Part shown: one piece after another, positions 20,941-32,700 of the stretch
Layout: each line of letters opens with the position of its first letter
Position numbering within the stretch: position 1 is the first letter of the stretch
Assembly: GCF_019175385.1 (NCBI RefSeq)
Contig: NC_083348.1
Location: 44,166,950 to 44,230,949 of the forward strand
Length of the DNA stretch: 64,000 nt
DNA from: Lycium barbarum
Lineage: Eukaryota > Streptophyta > Magnoliopsida > Solanales > Solanaceae
Reading direction: 5' to 3'
Position numbers and translations under genes: made by a program
Notes under the pieces: model-generated
What the model saw: the letters and a program-made list of their open reading frames with translations, nothing else
Told to the model about the DNA's origin: nothing
Database searches by the model: none

Positions 20941-23900
20941 ATGCCTCCGAAAAAGGCAACGGCGGCCCAGAAGGGCAAGGCGAAAGTGGCAGAGACTAGT
21001 CGGGCACCGAGAGTCACCGTTACCCGAGCTCGAGCTCAGACTATGCCCGGTATTACACTTCAGTCAGAGGGATCCATTACACCACCGGCAGAGCCTGGAG
21101 CAGGTCCCTCAGCAGCTCCAGCGACTCCAGCGCCCGCAGCTCCAGCTCCTCAGTCAGGGGCGGATGACAGGACATTGACAGAGGTTGTGCAGTTACAGAC
21201 TACCCTGGTAGCGGGACAGGCTCAGAGACACGGCCGGAGGGATGATGATGATGGCAGGCGGGACAGCCTGAGGGTTCGGGAGTTCTTATTATGTGGCCCT
21301 CCAGAGTTTTCCGGGTCTAAGCCCGACGAGGACCCTCATGACTTTATTAGGGGGATGCGACGCTCAGTAGATTTGGTCAGGGCTTCAGAGACCGAGTCTG
21401 TTGAGCTGGCTTCGCACAGGCTACGGGATGTTGCTGCTCACTGGTACGAGTCTTGGGAGCTAGCTAGAGGCCGGGGTGCTTCCCCAGCCACTTGGGACGA
21501 GTTTGAGGCTGCTTTTCTCAGCCACTTTTTGCCTCCAGAGTTGCGGAGGGCGAGAGTGGACAGGTTTTTGCAGATTCGACAGAGGGGCCGGAGTGTTCGT
21601 GAGTATAACCTGGAGTTTGATTCACTGGCCCGATATGCTCCGGCTATAGTGGCAGAGATGGCTGACCGGATGCACCGATATGTGATCGGGCTGGACCGTT
21701 ACTTAGTTGAGTCCTGTATGTCGATGGCATCACGGACAGATATGGATATCGCCAGATTACAGGCGTATGCTCAGGGGATGGAGGACAGGTACCGAGCAGA
21801 TCAGTCCACTAGAGATCGTGACAGGAGGCCGCCCAAGAGGGCTAGGTTCGCAGGTTATTCCGGGGATTCTCGAGGCGGACAGCCTCAGCAGCGGCAGTCA
21901 GGCAGACAGCTACCTCCACCCGGCCAGAGTACTCAGTCAGGCGGTCGGAGATTTGATAGTGCGGGACCGTCTGGGGCCGGTCAGGGCTCCAGAGCGGCAG
22001 GTCCACAGGTGTCCAGAGGCCCCAGCCAGCCCAGACCACCTAGGCCCCGTTGTTCTCATTGCGGGAAGTCTCATCCAGGGGAGTGTTATCGAGCTACAGG
22101 AGCTTGTTTTACGTGCGGCGGTCAGGGCCATTTTATGAGAGATTGTCCGTTGGCCAGCGGTTCCGGTAGTGTGGCTCAGCCGACAGGGTCAGCCGCCGGT
22201 TCATCATCTGCTCCATCTGTTGCACGCCCTGCAGGGCGAGGTGTGCCGACATCGGCGGGACGCGGTCGAGGCCGCGGTGGCGTTGCAGGTTCTAGCGGTC
22301 CTTCGAACCGCATATATGCTTTGGCCAGCCGCCAGGATCAGGAGGCTTCGCCAAACGTCGTCACAGGTACATTGCTGGTTTTCTCCAGATCTGTATATGC
22401 ATTGATTGACCCTGGTTCTACCTTATCATATATTTCCCCGCTCGTAGCTAGTAAAATTGGAGTAGTGTCTGAGCCTATAGAGCCATTTGAGGTAGCTACG
22501 CCAGTTGGGGATTATGTTATAGCGAGGCAGGTTTATAGGGATTGTCCTGTGACTATATATGATCGTAGCACTAAGGCTGATTTGGTAGAGTTAGACATGC
22601 TCGAGTTTGATGTTATTATGGGTATGGACTGGTTAGCTTCCTGTTATGCTAATGTTGACTGCCAGAAAAAGGTAGTCCGTTTTCAGTTTCCAGGGGAACC
22701 AGTTATAGAGTGGTTCGGATCTACAGCATCGCCGAGGGGTAAGTTTATTTCATACCTCAAGGCTAAGAAGATGATCCAGAAGGGGTATATCTATCATTTG
22801 GTTCGTGTGCACGATACTGCAGCTGAGGTACCTACCCTTCAGTCTGTTCCGGTCGTCAGTGAGTTTCCAGATGTTTTTCCTGACGAGCTTCCTGGCCTTC
22901 CGCCTGAGCGGGAGATCGATTTCGCTATAGAGTTGATGCCGGATACGCAGCCTATATCTATTCCTCCGTACAGGATGGCACCAGCCGAGTTGAAGGAGTT
23001 GAAAGAGCAGCTGAAAGATTTGCTGGATAAGGGCTTTATTAGACCCAGCACATCACCCTGGGGAGCACCGGTATTGTTTGTCAGAAAGAAAGATGGGTCA
23101 CTACGGATGTGTATTGATTACCGGCAGCTAAATAAGGTGACTATAAAGAATAAATATCCCCTTCCCCGGATCGATGATTTGTTTGATCAGTTGCAGGGAG
23201 CCAGACATTTTTCAAAGATAGATTTGCGCTCAGGCTATCATCAGGTGCGAGTGCGGGAGTCAGATATCCCGAAGACTGCTTTCAGGACCCGGTACGGGCA
23301 TTATGAGTTCAGAGTTATGTCTTTCGGGCTGACTAATGCTCCAGCGGTATTTATGGATCTGATGAATCGGGTATTTCGGCCTTTTCTGGATATGTTCGTT
23401 ATTGTGTTTATTGATGACATTCTGATTTACTCGCGATCAGCCGAGGAGCATTCAGATCATCTGAGGACGGTGCTTGGTATTCTCCGTCAACAGCAATTAT
23501 ACGCTAAATTCTCCAAATGTGAATTCTGGTTAACTTCTGTGGCATTCTTGGGCCATATTGTCAGCGCAGATGGTATTCGGGTCGATACGCAGAAGATAGA
23601 GGCTGTACAGAATTGGCCCAGGCCTACTACACCGACAGAGGTGCGCAGTTTTCTGGGATTGGCTGGGTATTATCGCAGGTTCGTGGAGGATTTTTCTTCT
23701 ATTGCAGCACCACTGACGAGGCTCACCCAGAAAGCAGCAAAGTTCCAGTGGACAGATGCCTGTGAGCGCAGCTTTCAGATGCTGAAAGAAAAATTGATTA
23801 CAGCTCCAGTTTTGGCTCTTCCAGAGGGATCTGATGGGTATGTTGTTTATTGTGACGCCTCTGGTATTGGGGTAGGTTGTGTATTGATGCAGCACGGTCG

Positions 23901-25767
23901 AGTCATAGCCTATGCTTCCCGGCAGCTCAGACCGCACGAGAGGAACTATCCCACTCATGACCTTGAGTTGGCCGCAGTGATTCATGCTTTGAAGATTTGG
24001 CGGCATTATTTATATGGGGTCCATGTTGATATCTATACGGACCATAAGAGTCTCCAGTATATTTTTAAGCAGAAGGAGCTAAATTTACGGCAGCGGAGAT
24101 GGTTGGAGCTACTAAAGGATTACGACGTTGATATTCTGTACCATCCGGGGAAAGCCAATGTAGTAGCAGATGCGCTTAGCCGCAAGTCTATGGGCAGCTT
24201 GGCTGATGTACCGTCTGGTAAGAAAGACTTGGTTCGTGATATTCATCAGCTGGCCAGCCTTGGAGTTCGTTTGGCAGATTCTGGAGATTCTGGGATTTCT
24301 GTTCGTCCAGTTGCCGAGTCATCTATTATTCAGGAGGTAAAGCAGCGCCAATTTGAGGATCCTCTTTTGATTCAGTACAGAGATGTGGCTCTTAATAGAG
24401 CCAAGACTCAGTTTGAGATCTCGCCTGACGGAGTATTATTATATGACGGCAGATTCTGTGTACCGGACGTTGCGGGCTTACGGCGGCAGATTATGGGCGA
24501 GGCCCATAATGCACGGTATTCTGTTCATCCTGGTTCCACTAAAATGTATCGGGACCTCAGGTGTTTGTATTGGTGGGACGGCATGAAGAAAGATATTGCT
24601 GAGTTTGTTAGTCAGTGCCCGAACTGCCAGCAAGTTAAGATCGAGCATCAGAAGCCCGGTGGATTGTTACAGGAGATGGAAATTCCAGCCTGGAAATGGG
24701 AGTTGATTAATATGGATTTCGTCGTTGGGTTACCGCGTACTCCACGCAGGTATGATTCTACTTGGGTTATTGTTGACAGGCTGACGAAATCGGCCCATTT
24801 CCTCCCGGTTCGGACTACTTATTCGGCTGAGGACTATGCCAGATTATATATCAGAGAGATAGTCAGACTTCACGGAGTCCTTATATCTATTATTACTGAC
24901 CGAGGTGCCCAGTTTACAGCAAATTTCTGGAGGTCATTTCAGGAGGGACTAGGGACTCAGGTGAGTCTTAGTACAGCTTTTCACCCTCAGTCCGACGGGC
25001 AGGCCGAGCGCACTATTCAGACGCTCGAGGATATGTTACGGGCCTGCGTTATTGATTTCAGGGGCAGCTGGGATGATCATTTGCCGCTTATTGAGTTCGC
25101 TTATAATAACAGTTATCATTCCAGTATTCAGATGGCTCCGTACGAGGCCCTCTATGGCAGGAGATGCAGGTCTCCCATTGGCTGGTTTGACGTCGGCGAG
25201 ACTAAGCTGATTGGGCCTGATGTGATCCAGGAAGCTGTAGATAAGGTAAAACTTATTCGGGAACGACTATTGGCTGCTCAGAGTCGACAGAAAGCTTATG
25301 CAGATAGACGACGTCGACCGTTAGAGTTCCAGATTGGCGACTGGGTATTCCTGAAGGTATCGCCCATGAAGGGTGTTATGAGGTTCGGTAGGAAGGGTAA
25401 GTTGAGCCCCCGGTACATTGGGCCGTATCAGATTGTTCGAAAGATAGGCGAGGTCGCCTATGAGCTAGACTTACCATCCGACTTGGAGGCCGTACACCCG
25501 GTATTTCATGTGTCTATGCTGCGGAAATGTATTGGTGATCCTTCCAGGATATTCCCAGTAGATGATCTTCAGGTGACGAAGCAATTGTCTTATGACGAGC
25601 AGCCTGTATCTATCCTGGATCGTCAGGTGAGGAGGTTGCGCACTAAGGAGGTGCCTTCTGTCAAAGTCCTGTGGCGCAACAATAATCGGGAGGAGATGAC
25701 TTGGGAGGCGGAGGATGAGATGAAGAAGAAATACCCCCATTTATTCCCTACGCCTCTTGTAATGTAA
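20941..25767 (+). CDS. T2 Gag-Pol polyprotein with chromodomain-like tail
   Basis: A single open frame of 1608 residues from ATGCCTCCG at 20941. An in-frame ATG four codons upstream exists, but the MPxK start is shared by the other copies. Numbered from that upstream ATG: Gag core about 115-290 ([25 protein letters not shown]); paired zinc knuckles C375-C378-H382-C386 and C393-C396-H401-C406; protease with D494 in DPGST; RT about 660-900 with D765 and FIDD (D829, D830); RNase H from D976; integrase zinc finger H1193, H1200, C1230, C1233; catalytic D1263, D1324, E1360 (D,D-35-E); GPY at 1498-1500; chromodomain-like tail about 1555-1612 with W1582 and TWE 1591-1593. No frameshift or stop is seen. 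Gag and Pol are fused, so any excess of Gag must arise by other means. Confidence 0.96.
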   Translation: MPPKKATAAQKGKAKVAETSRAPRVTVTRARAQTMPGITLQSEGSITPPAEPGAGPSAAPATPAPAAPAPQSGADDRTLTEVVQLQTTLVAGQAQRHGRRDDDDGRRDSLRVREFLLCGPPEFSGSKPDEDPHDFIRGMRRSVDLVRASETESVELASHRLRDVAAHWYESWELARGRGASPATWDEFEAAFLSHFLPPELRRARVDRFLQIRQRGRSVREYNLEFDSLARYAPAIVAEMADRMHRYVIGLDRYLVESCMSMASRTDMDIARLQAYAQGMEDRYRADQSTRDRDRRPPKRARFAGYSGDSRGGQPQQRQSGRQLPPPGQSTQSGGRRFDSAGPSGAGQGSRAAGPQVSRGPSQPRPPRPRCSHCGKSHPGECYRATGACFTCGGQGHFMRDCPLASGSGSVAQPTGSAAGSSSAPSVARPAGRGVPTSAGRGRGRGGVAGSSGPSNRIYALASRQDQEASPNVVTGTLLVFSRSVYALIDPGSTLSYISPLVASKIGVVSEPIEPFEVATPVGDYVIARQVYRDCPVTIYDRSTKADLVELDMLEFDVIMGMDWLASCYANVDCQKKVVRFQFPGEPVIEWFGSTASPRGKFISYLKAKKMIQKGYIYHLVRVHDTAAEVPTLQSVPVVSEFPDVFPDELPGLPPEREIDFAIELMPDTQPISIPPYRMAPAELKELKEQLKDLLDKGFIRPSTSPWGAPVLFVRKKDGSLRMCIDYRQLNKVTIKNKYPLPRIDDLFDQLQGARHFSKIDLRSGYHQVRVRESDIPKTAFRTRYGHYEFRVMSFGLTNAPAVFMDLMNRVFRPFLDMFVIVFIDDILIYSRSAEEHSDHLRTVLGILRQQQLYAKFSKCEFWLTSVAFLGHIVSADGIRVDTQKIEAVQNWPRPTTPTEVRSFLGLAGYYRRFVEDFSSIAAPLTRLTQKAAKFQWTDACERSFQMLKEKLITAPVLALPEGSDGYVVYCDASGIGVGCVLMQHGRVIAYASRQLRPHERNYPTHDLELAAVIHALKIWRHYLYGVHVDIYTDHKSLQYIFKQKELNLRQRRWLELLKDYDVDILYHPGKANVVADALSRKSMGSLADVPSGKKDLVRDIHQLASLGVRLADSGDSGISVRPVAESSIIQEVKQRQFEDPLLIQYRDVALNRAKTQFEISPDGVLLYDGRFCVPDVAGLRRQIMGEAHNARYSVHPGSTKMYRDLRCLYWWDGMKKDIAEFVSQCPNCQQVKIEHQKPGGLLQEMEIPAWKWELINMDFVVGLPRTPRRYDSTWVIVDRLTKSAHFLPVRTTYSAEDYARLYIREIVRLHGVLISIITDRGAQFTANFWRSFQEGLGTQVSLSTAFHPQSDGQAERTIQTLEDMLRACVIDFRGSWDDHLPLIEFAYNNSYHSSIQMAPYEALYGRRCRSPIGWFDVGETKLIGPDVIQEAVDKVKLIRERLLAAQSRQKAYADRRRRPLEFQIGDWVFLKVSPMKGVMRFGRKGKLSPRYIGPYQIVRKIGEVAYELDLPSDLEAVHPVFHVSMLRKCIGDPSRIFPVDDLQVTKQLSYDEQPVSILDRQVRRLRTKEVPSVKVLWRNNNREEMTWEAEDEMKKKYPHLFPTPLVM

Positions 25768-25863
25768 ACTTTTGAATTTGTTATATTAATGAACGGATGG
25801 ACCATTTGTGCTATATAAAGATGGTTTTCCCGTTATGTTTGTGAGCCTTCGTAAGAATTGTTT

Positions 25864-25899
25864 AACATTCGGGGACGAATGTTCTTAAGGGGGGGAGAA
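25864..25899 (+). promoter_or_regulatory. hairpin and polypurine tract of T2
   Basis: AACATTCG-GGGA-CGAATGTT (25864-25883) forms an 8-bp hairpin. The purine tract AAGGGGGGGAGAA (25887-25899) ends exactly at the 3' LTR start and should prime plus-strand synthesis. Confidence 0.85.
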
Positions 25900-28875
25900 T
25901 GTTATATCCCGCGTTTTCGTATAATTAAAAATCGTGAAATAATTATGACTCGGGTGTTAGAAGGACCTAATTTAATTTTTGTGAATATGGCTATGTTGGT
26001 TGTGGAATCTTTAAATGCTAAAACCTCGGGAAGGGCCAAGGATAAATTTGGAACTCCGTAAATTAGTTTCGGGAATTTCAAAACGGGGCATTTTAAGAAT
26101 TGGGCCCAAGATAATTCAATGCAAAAACAAGGCCCAAAAATCAAGTGAGGGCCGGCCATGGCAAAGCCCAAATCCATTAGTTTATGTCATGTGCTATGCA
26201 CATGACTATTAAGTGGATATATATGATGCAAATGCTTGGGATTTTCTAGAAAACAAGATCAAAATTTCCAAGAAATCATAATACTCCCTCTCGGCCGAAC
26301 CCCTTTCCCCTCCTTCAAATTTTTTTTCTTGCCTTGTGTTTAATCTAAAAATCTTGTTTCTCTCATATTCGTAGTAAGTTCGAGACGCTCTCCAACTTGA
26401 TATAATTGGTTTGGCGAAAGAGCGACGTGTGCGGCGAATTGAAATTTCAAGGAAAGGTAAGAATTTGGCCCTTTTAATGTTATGGAATTGACATAAATGT
26501 GTTAAGGATTGGAAATAGACGAGAATTCCGTTGTTTGATGGTGTGTATGAAGCCGTGTGTGTGTGTGTGATTGGTGTGGTGGCCGTGTGCCCTTAAGAAG
26601 AGGAAATAAATGTGAATTGATCTTGCTTAGTCTGCTTAATGCGTCGTCGTGACTTTTATGTCATAAATAATCGATTGATGAACTAAAGTGGCGTTGGGAA
26701 ATGGTTTTGGACGTTATCGGAAAGTGTATACCTTCGGTATAACTGTGTATATCATTGTATATCTTTGATGCTAAAGGCTTTAAATATGATTTATGGTTGA
26801 TATTAATGAATTCGGAATGAAATGACACAAGTTAGAACGTTTGTTGTGAGTTTCGATGGTTATGGGGAAGTTGTGGGTCTTGGAGCAATTTTTTTTTTTG
26901 GTGTATGGCTTGGATTGTAGTTGGAATGTGATTGAATAATTTTAAGTGAGTGAATGAATACCATAATGTAGACATAAGTTTAGAAATTGTGAAATTTGAA
27001 TGAAAATTGTCGACTTGTGTATTAAGGTAGAATCTTGAAACTAGAATGCTTTAAATTGTAGTTGCGTTGCTGTGACGTTTGGGTTGTTGTAGTTGGTGTA
27101 TTTTGAGCCGAGCTAAGTCTCGGGGGTGTTAGATTTATAGGGGAAATGCTGCCGAAATTTCGGTAGACAAAAATCAAGTTAATGGAAATTTTAAGCCTAA
27201 GAATCTCAATTGGTAACTTTGACCATTTGAAGATTTTTGACGAAACGGGACTGGACTTTTGGAAGGGCTTACGACGTCTGTGAGGTATGTAAAGCTTCCC
27301 ACTCCTTCATTTGGCATATCCTAGTATGTTAGTCGAATATGAGACCCTCCGGATCATTTTTGTTCCTCGAAACCCGATCCACAGAAAAGTTACTATTCAT
27401 TCAATTCAATTGAAGCCTAAGGGCCCTATTTTGGCTAGAATGCCACCATTCGCCTCCAACCTATCGAAATGTGGTCGGGTAACCTAGTAATGATTATGTA
27501 TGACCCCTGGCATATAAATGTTCGTAAAAATATGTTCGTCACCTCACTTGACTCGAGGTGGGCCCGCTAACCCCGAGACGCCCTATGTGTCTCATTGGGC
27601 TGTCCTTTGAATAACGTTTGGAATAGCACTTTCGATTTTGGAACTTCCTCCTACGGGATGTATTTTGAATGTTACGATATGTTAAGTTACGTTTTGAGCT
27701 ATACGTACTACCTTGGAAATGTTTCGTGAAATGGAACTTTATATTGACTAAGTATGCGATTATTTTGTATTATGAAATAATTTATGAGACTAGCATGTTT
27801 TGAAAGACTATTTTGAAATATGATTTGCATTGTCCGCTCACGACTCCGCTCGTGCCTTGTTATGACTTCGTTCACCGGTTCCCGGGCCGGTTTTGATTCG
27901 TGCGCTTTGTGATAATTCGGTCGTATGCTGTGCTACGGTTCCCGAGGCTTCGCCATAGGGCCAGGACCGTTTGGAGTTATGCTGTGATATGGCTCGTGAT
28001 GCAATACGCTCACCTATGATTATGTTTGTGTTCGGGGATGTACGGAGATTTGAAACCTTCTGGTGTTATGCTGTGTGTGGCGCCTGCGTCGGAGTGGCGA
28101 CCACGTTCTGTAACGTTTGCATGATTTCATTTGCATTACGTATATGTATGTGATTTTGACACTGATTTTGATGTATCGGTTTATACTCCACTTTACTGTA
28201 TGGTTTGCTATCAGTTTTGATCCATATTTCTGTACTCCGTGCTTTACATACTCAGTACATATTTCGTACTGACCCCCCTTTTCTGCGGGGGGCTGCGTTT
28301 TATGCCCGCAGGTACAGACATTGGTGATCCCCCATTGTAGGCTCCACTTTTCTGCTATCTCGGAGTACTCCTACTTGATCCGGAGTCCACTTCTGGTATA
28401 GACATCTGTTGCTGTATATATTTTGTATATTTGGCTGTTTGGGTACGGCGGGGCCCTGTCCCGCCATATGATTCTGTCGGTCTGTTAGAGGTCTGTGGAC
28501 AGGGTTGTGGGTTATGGTCCTTAGGTATGGTTATGTGAACATGTCGTTGTGCGATTCTCATATACTGAGGCGGCCAGTCCGCATGTTTTGATTAGGCGAT
28601 TCTATACGCCGAGGCGGCCAGTCCGCGTTTGATATATGTATATATATTGTCCTGTTAGCCCTGAGTGGCTTTTGTTGGTATTTTCTGCGTGCAGGATATA
28701 CTGGGTAGTCCGTAAAACAGAGGAAACTCTGCCGAAATTTTCCTGGAAATGGTCCAAGTCTGTTTATGTAGCCTTACTGGCTTTGGCTAATCGTTTGTAT
28801 GTAACTGGAATATGTAACCAGGTCTGGGTGCCCAAGTAGGGCGCCAGTCGCGGCCCACGGGGCTGGGTCGTGACA
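25900..28875 (+). repeat. T2 3' LTR
   Basis: 2976 bp, offset 8139 from the 5' LTR, same length, two visible substitutions. It carries the same promoter-like and double-hairpin motifs (the latter at 28252-28292). Confidence 0.96.
28252..28292 (+). promoter_or_regulatory. conserved double hairpin in the T2 3' LTR
   Basis: Identical copy of the structure at 20113-20153. If the R region ends near here, it would lie close to the 3' end of the genomic transcript; that is inference. Confidence 0.7.
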
Positions 28876-28880
28876 CATTT
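28876..28880 (+). repeat. TSD of T2, right copy (CATTT)
   Basis: Matches 17756-17760. The host solo LTR resumes at 28881. Confidence 0.95.
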
Positions 28881-29310
28881 ATTATACATATGCATATTAA
28901 CCCGTAACCAGAAAGTGTTATATACGCCTATATTATATGTATATGGGGTATGGTGAAAGGGATAGGCATTATATACGCATTACCACCTGATCAGCCGGTG
29001 CACAGTGATGATGATGATATATGGATCGGGCTGTACGTTCCTCAGCACTAACATATGATATATGGATCGGGTCATACGTTCCTCGACACTAACATATGAT
29101 AAATGCATCAGGCTGTACGTTCCACAACACTAATAGTTATATTATAACCTATGCATATCATACGCCCTCAGAGGCACTTTCAGTTATATAGAGTTATACA
29201 GATACTCCCAGATGTTTATCTACAGATGCATTCAGATATTGAGATTAGCTTTCATGTTTCAGATATTTTTCATAATTCATATGTACTTGTTGATCTTGTG
29301 ACTTACATAC

Positions 29311-29355
29311 TCGGTACATTATTCGTACTGACTCCCCTATTACTCGGAAGGGGGG
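29311..29355 (+). promoter_or_regulatory. double hairpin of the solo LTR
   Basis: TCGGTAC...GTACTGA (29311-29331; one G-U pair replaces A-U), then CTCCCC (29332-29337) facing a G-run (29350-29355). Followed by CTGTTTTTCATGCCGCAGGT, as in the other LTRs. Confidence 0.6.
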
Positions 29356-29766
29356 CTGTTTTTCATGCCGCAGGTCTATAGATACAGGTTGGTGATCCAT
29401 CTATTAGGATGTCAGCTCAACATATGAAGTTGATGCACTCTGTTTGTTCCGGAGATGCCAGGAGTCAGCATGGTCTTATATTCTTGCAGACAGTTGTGTA
29501 CAGTCAGATGGGGTCCACACTTGAGATTTCATTTGTCATCACAGTTGGTTTTGATAGCCTTACCATCTCATATAGCATGTTCAGTATTTTTAAACAGATG
29601 AGTTTTTCAGAGCAGTTGATATATGCATGTTCCCTATGAGTCATTGTAAGTCACATGATGGCCCTATCGGCCCACCTATGTTCATATTCATGTCAGATGT
29701 ATGTCAGGAGGTACTTGACTAGTACGGTTAAGTGTCCGTCATGGCCCTCCAGTTTGGGTCGTGACA

Positions 29767-29771
29767 GTTCT
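29767..29771 (+). repeat. TSD of the solo LTR, right copy (GTTCT)
   Basis: Matches 16287-16291. Confidence 0.9.
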
Positions 29772-32700
29772 AAACAAGGTCTAGTGGGTAAACATGCTCA
29801 TACAGGTCTTTAAATGTGATCAAGGTATTAGAAGGTACATAAATGAGGTTTGACTACTTCTAGATATGTGCAAGCCTAACTGAGTATTGTAAAACATGAT
29901 CCAAGCATCTGCGGGAGTCTGAATGAGCTGGACTTGTGCTCAAGTCTGCTTGGGCTCTCTGGGAATGGCATAAGTGTGGTTGTGGTGTAATCTGACTAGT
30001 ATGCACTAAGAATGAAACAAGTAAAGTGTCCCAGTGGGACCCTGTGAGTTAAGAATGGAAAAAGCAAAGTGGTTCTTATCTCAGATAGTCAAGCCTAAAC
30101 TAATAGGGTGTCTTGACTGCTAAGTATCCATGTTCAAAAGGAAAATACACAACTACCATAGAAAAATGAATGAACTAAAATGTGGTGCTCTAGGCTCTGA
30201 GGTTGTCAAGATAATTCTTTTGACCTTACCATGTCCAGTTGTGCACGGATCATTTTAGAATGGGAAAAAGAGGGGGGGGGGGGGGGGGGGGGAGTCCTAG
30301 CTATCCTTTAAGCAAGATAACATGTTGTATATGTGATTTCATCCTAGACTGATCATAGGACCTTGTGAAATTTCCTTGGTTGTCCTTCTGTCTATTCAAA
30401 ATAAGACTTGCATGCCATCCCCTGAAAGATGATTTGAATATTTGTTAATACCTGGAAACCTCTATGTGATTGCATGCTTTCCTATTTATTGTGCTGGATA
30501 ATCTGATTGGATATGCCCAAAAAGGGTTTGGTAAATGTAAGTGCATTTGAACAAAGTTCAAAACCTTTTCTTTTCTTTTGAAAGATTTGAAAAGATTCAG
30601 GTAGACTTAACTATGTTTGGCTTAGTTTAGATCTTGCTAAGTATGACTGGAGTCTTCTTTTGGCTGAATATGTCTAAAAGTGTGCTTGAAATGACCTATA
30701 CATGATTGTGGAATGGTTTGTTGTCATAAACTTAAGTAAAAGAATGCGATGTAGGAAGAAGTCCTTGGTAATGATATGAATCAATGGCTGAAGGTAAACC
30801 TCTACTCTTGTATTGTAAAATCTGGTCTAAATAACCTGGAAAGAAAAACTAAAAGAGTTAAGAAGCACTTCACTTGGCCTGCTTATCACTCAGGACTGTT
30901 TGAACTGGATGATGTGTGAAATTAATTCTGTGTAATCCCTAAAGGCTAGACACTTGCCCTCTTATTAGTAATTTGAAATCTGAAACATAAAGAAGTGAAA
31001 AGAATGGATAAGTAGGAAACCCTTAGACCCTGTGTGCGATTTTGACTCTTTATATTGACTAAGGTTATTCAAACTGATAGTTTTGGCACAAACTAATCAT
31101 GGTTATTTTGAAAGATGGTATTAATGAGAAAGTGATACTGCGTGCTCAAAAGGTGAAAATAATTAGGTATTTAGAAAGGATATGCTTGTTATGGTTTTAC
31201 CTTTTGCTTTGTCTTAAACGGTATATCTTAATTTGCATGTCTCTATGGTCTGCTCTTTGTTCTTTATCTATGGTCCTGATAAGAGAGATTAAAAACAACT
31301 TCATTGATTAAAATCCTGGGCATTTGACAGGAACAACTCATTTAGGGCATATTAACTAGGTATTTAACTAGGGTTCAACTTAAGGATATGTGTTAGGTTA
31401 ATCTTAACTACCGAGAAGTGGTTGTCAGTAAGGCATGAGGATGTGGTGAAGGGGCTGAGGGTGTCTCAGGAGAGTAAAAGGTGAGCTTAGGCATGAGGTG
31501 GAAGTGATGACCAATGAAACCTTTGCTCCCTTTTTACTGGAAGTAAGATTCAGGAAAGGGTTGGGGAAGTGATGACCCCTCACCCTGTCTTACTTCTCTT
31601 TCAGGACCCTGAGGTCCTTTTTTCCCTCCTAAGCTTCATTCGCATAGCTATGGGACTCATAAGGGCTCTATGTTGGTTAAGAAAAAACTTAACATCTGGG
31701 CAAGGTCTTTTAGGGCACCATTTTTTTAAACCAAAAGTAGAGAATAGGTTCAGAGTCTTGTCATGATCAGTCTCCTAAGTTAAATTAACTTGTAAAATGA
31801 TAGTTGTCTCTGCTGTTAGTGCTTGATTTGGTTAAATAATAAGGGAAGGAGGTCATAATGTTTGTATATGTGAACTCTGAGTCACATGACTTAAGGAAGC
31901 CTTTTAAAGGGATCTTAGGATGACGGATTGAGAAGAACCAAGTACAACTTGATCCATAGTATCTTTCCCCCCAAAATAAGAGGTGCCATGGCATGCCCTT
32001 AGGTCCATGGGATATGTATTTGCTGACTACATGCTATTTGGTCCGCTATTCTTATCATTAAAACCATAGATTGCAAGAGAATGAACCTGTCAAGTGATCA
32101 AGAATGGCTAGCATAGTTAGAGAAAGGGACTATCAACTTCAGAGCATTAATTCTCAAAAAAGGAAAGGAGTTGACTAAATTAAAACCCGAAAGTAGCCCT
32201 TTCTGCTTAAAAAAAGGAAAAGCATTGAATCTAAGTAAGTTGACCTATGTGCATTTTGTGCTATCTCTCTTCTCAAGTGTTGCTGGAACTGGATATCATG
32301 GTTGTCTCTTTCCTCCTTCTCATTTCACTTAAGGCTGGGTATATATGTAGCCAGTATACCTTTGCATTTGCTTCCACCAATTCGACTGGGACTTGAAGGC
32401 AATTATTATACTACTTTGAGCATCTACAGTTTATTTGAACATTGTTCTACCTTGTGTTGTGCCTCCTTGTTCAAATGATAGGTTTTATACTTGGCTTCCC
32501 GTTTGTTGTTAACATGGCAAACTCTTCTCCAAGACCCCTTTGTGGCTTCTTTGAGTTTGATTCCCAATTGGAATTTGTCTTCCCTAATCTCATTATGAAG
32601 TAGTCAACATGCTCAATTAAATTTCCCTATATGTTGTTGTGCTAACTATTAATGCTTAAGGACTTACTGAATCTGTGTGACCAGCCCATCTGCCTAGTGT

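Larger units (their letters stand above)
17761..28875 (+). mobile_element. T2: intact, young Tekay/Del-type chromovirus (Ty3/gypsy)
   Basis: A complete element of 11,115 bp: two 2976-bp LTRs (TG...CA), initiator-Met primer-binding site, one uninterrupted Gag-protease-RT-RNase H-integrase-chromodomain-like frame, hairpin and polypurine tract, and a perfect 5-bp TSD (CATTT). Comparing the LTRs line by line I see only two substitutions (18374 T versus 26513 A; 19091 C versus 27230 A) and no length change. At usual plant rates that suggests tens of thousands of years since insertion. It sits in the solo LTR 16292-29766. The lineage name rests on polyprotein features, not on a phylogeny. Confidence 0.95.
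16292..29766 (+). mobile_element. solo LTR (gypsy), split by element T2
   Basis: Starts TGTAACACCCCG and ends GGGTCGTGACA, flanked by GTTCT duplications. With T2 and its TSD copy removed (17761-28880) the LTR is 2355 bp with no internal domain, which is what recombination between two LTRs of one element leaves. It holds a U3-like stretch with ACGGACCGTCGA and GACGGCCCGTC palindromes (16660-16715), a TATATATTC-like box near 16731, the CTGCCCGAATTTCG motif (17354-17382), GGTATGTTAAG near 17502 and the double hairpin at 29311-29355. Confidence 0.9.

Noticed and set aside
20941..25767. Endogenous pararetrovirus
   Set aside because: Integrase with D,D-35-E, true LTRs and a 5-bp TSD make this an LTR retrotransposon; no movement or coat protein region.
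31099..31311. Possible host gene exon in 29772-34634
   Set aside because: Short frame rich in Leu/Ile, no splice-flanked neighbours, and the surrounding sequence is Ogre-like LTR.
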